A DNA stretch of 6,365 bases from contig JADHYG010000060.1 of assembly GCA_016782545.1 (NCBI GenBank), positions 1 through 6,365 on the forward strand, read 5' to 3'. Positions 5,857 to 6,365 of this stretch are shown one piece after another (position 1 is the first letter of the stretch; each line of letters begins with the position of its first letter). Below the pieces are notes generated by a model. That model was not told the DNA's origin, did not search any database, and worked only from the letters and a program-made list of their open reading frames with translations. The position numbers were made by a program, and so were the translations under genes. The stretch comes from Candidatus Microgenomates bacterium. Lineage in GTDB: Bacteria; Patescibacteria; Microgenomatia; JADHYG01.

Positions 5857-6365
5857 ACCCAGCCTGCAATCATCGCTATCCCTAAACCAAAAATAATCAA
5901 ACCAGCGATTAAATGAAGTTTCTTAATATTTTTCTCTCTCCATTCAGAAACATTTTCTAATCTGGTAATACCAAAGTAACAAAAAAGAGTAATCAAAAGC
6001 ATGGGTAAAATAAAAATCAAATTATAGAGTAATAACCAGGGTAAAGCTTTGAAAAGTGAAAAGTCACATAAAATTCCACCGCAAATAATGTAAGGTCCGA
6101 TCGTACAGGGAAGTAAAAATAAAGTGACAAAAGCGCCCAGCCAAAGAGCGCCTTTTGGTGACGTGACTTTAAAGAAAAAATTCTGCAATTTTGGTCTTAA
6201 AAACATTGGCATTTCAGTCAATAAACCTCCTGGTTTATAACAAACAAAGTCTTTAATATTTAAAACTCCTAAGATGATTGCCAAAAAACCCAAAATTTTA
6301 TGAAGAAAAACCCTTATATTAGTTAAAGGCTCAATAATCTGAAAAAACTTAATAATCAGCAAACC
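5853..6365 (-). CDS. CcdA-like cytochrome c biogenesis/thiol-redox membrane protein (5' end outside window)
   Basis: C-terminal part (170 visible codons) of a CcdA-type membrane protein, a family that moves reducing equivalents from cytoplasmic thioredoxin to extracytoplasmic partners. Numbering from the TTG at 6362, LLPCTIGPY (83-91, C86) in the GAFVTLF helix is the conserved second Cys-Pro motif of the family. The preceding HKILGFLAIILGVLNIKDF (21-39) and the SPKGA linker before the motif helix are also typical. Four hydrophobic segments remain. The frame is open through the window edge (a Gly codon precedes the TTG), so that TTG is not credible as the start. The expected first helix with its own cysteine motif should lie to the right of the window. 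It is the most upstream visible gene of the operon and overlaps the ATPase gene by ATGA. Its partner cysteine cannot be checked here. Confidence 0.82.
   Translation of the reverse strand, partial: GLLIIKFFQIIEPLTNIRVFLHKILGFLAIILGVLNIKDFVCYKPGGLLTEMPMFLRPKLQNFFFKVTSPKGALWLGAFVTLFLLPCTIGPYIICGGILCDFSLFKALPWLLLYNLIFILPMLLITLFCYFGITRLENVSEWREKNIKKLHLIAGLIIFGLGIAMIAGWV

Noticed and set aside
5588..5896. 102-codon plus-strand open frame opposite the Fe-S ATPase gene
   Set aside because: Antisense to the ferredoxin and Walker A coding region, whose motifs are intact; nothing supports a second product.
1..6365. Recoded TGA (glycine code of some Patescibacteria)
   Set aside because: TGA ends several genes exactly at ATGA overlaps and no in-frame TGA is needed to keep any protein complete.
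1..6365. CRISPR arrays, tRNA genes, insertion sequences or attachment sites
   Set aside because: Nearly every base is in a protein gene; no spaced repeats, cloverleaf, transposase or terminal inverted repeats were seen by eye.

Overview
The window is an AT-rich, very densely packed piece of bacterial chromosome. It holds eight protein genes, almost no intergenic DNA, and no recognisable RNA gene, mobile element or CRISPR array. Six of the eight products fit known families (Fe-S membrane protein, CcdA/DsbD-type membrane proteins, RdgB, HD hydrolase, AlkD-like glycosylase, YibE/F, MinD-type Fe-S ATPase). TGA is used as an ordinary stop codon, so the genetic code is standard. Compact genes, 4-bp overlaps, few Shine-Dalgarno sequences and this gene mix suggest an uncultivated small-genome bacterium such as a Patescibacteria/Parcubacteria-type lineage. 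That placement is an inference, not something the sequence proves.

Left region (1-1578). A plus-strand gene, cut by the left edge, encodes a polytopic membrane protein with NapH/NosR-type [4Fe-4S] cysteine motifs. It ends one base from a convergent minus-strand gene for a 78-residue unknown membrane protein. Upstream of that, on the minus strand, lie a DsbD_2/SafE-type thiol-redox membrane protein and then rdgB (1575-2171), which overlaps it by ATGA.

Middle (2171-3194). rdgB is divergent from a plus-strand HD-domain phosphohydrolase gene. The junction is only about 15 bp and appears to carry two promoters on top of each other. The HD gene looks leaderless: a perfect TATAAT lies six bases before its ATG.

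Right region (3195-6365). This is a minus-strand operon of four genes, each overlapping the next by exactly four bases (ATGA): a CcdA-like membrane protein cut by the right edge, a MinD-family ATPase with an inserted two-cluster ferredoxin domain, a YibE/F-family membrane protein, and an AlkD-like DNA alkylation repair protein.

Taken together, about half the genes encode thiol-disulfide or Fe-S redox proteins at or near the membrane, interspersed with housekeeping nucleotide-pool (RdgB, HD) and DNA-repair (AlkD) functions. The window may sample a membrane electron-transfer or Fe-S maturation module. Its terminal acceptor, if there is one, is not visible here.
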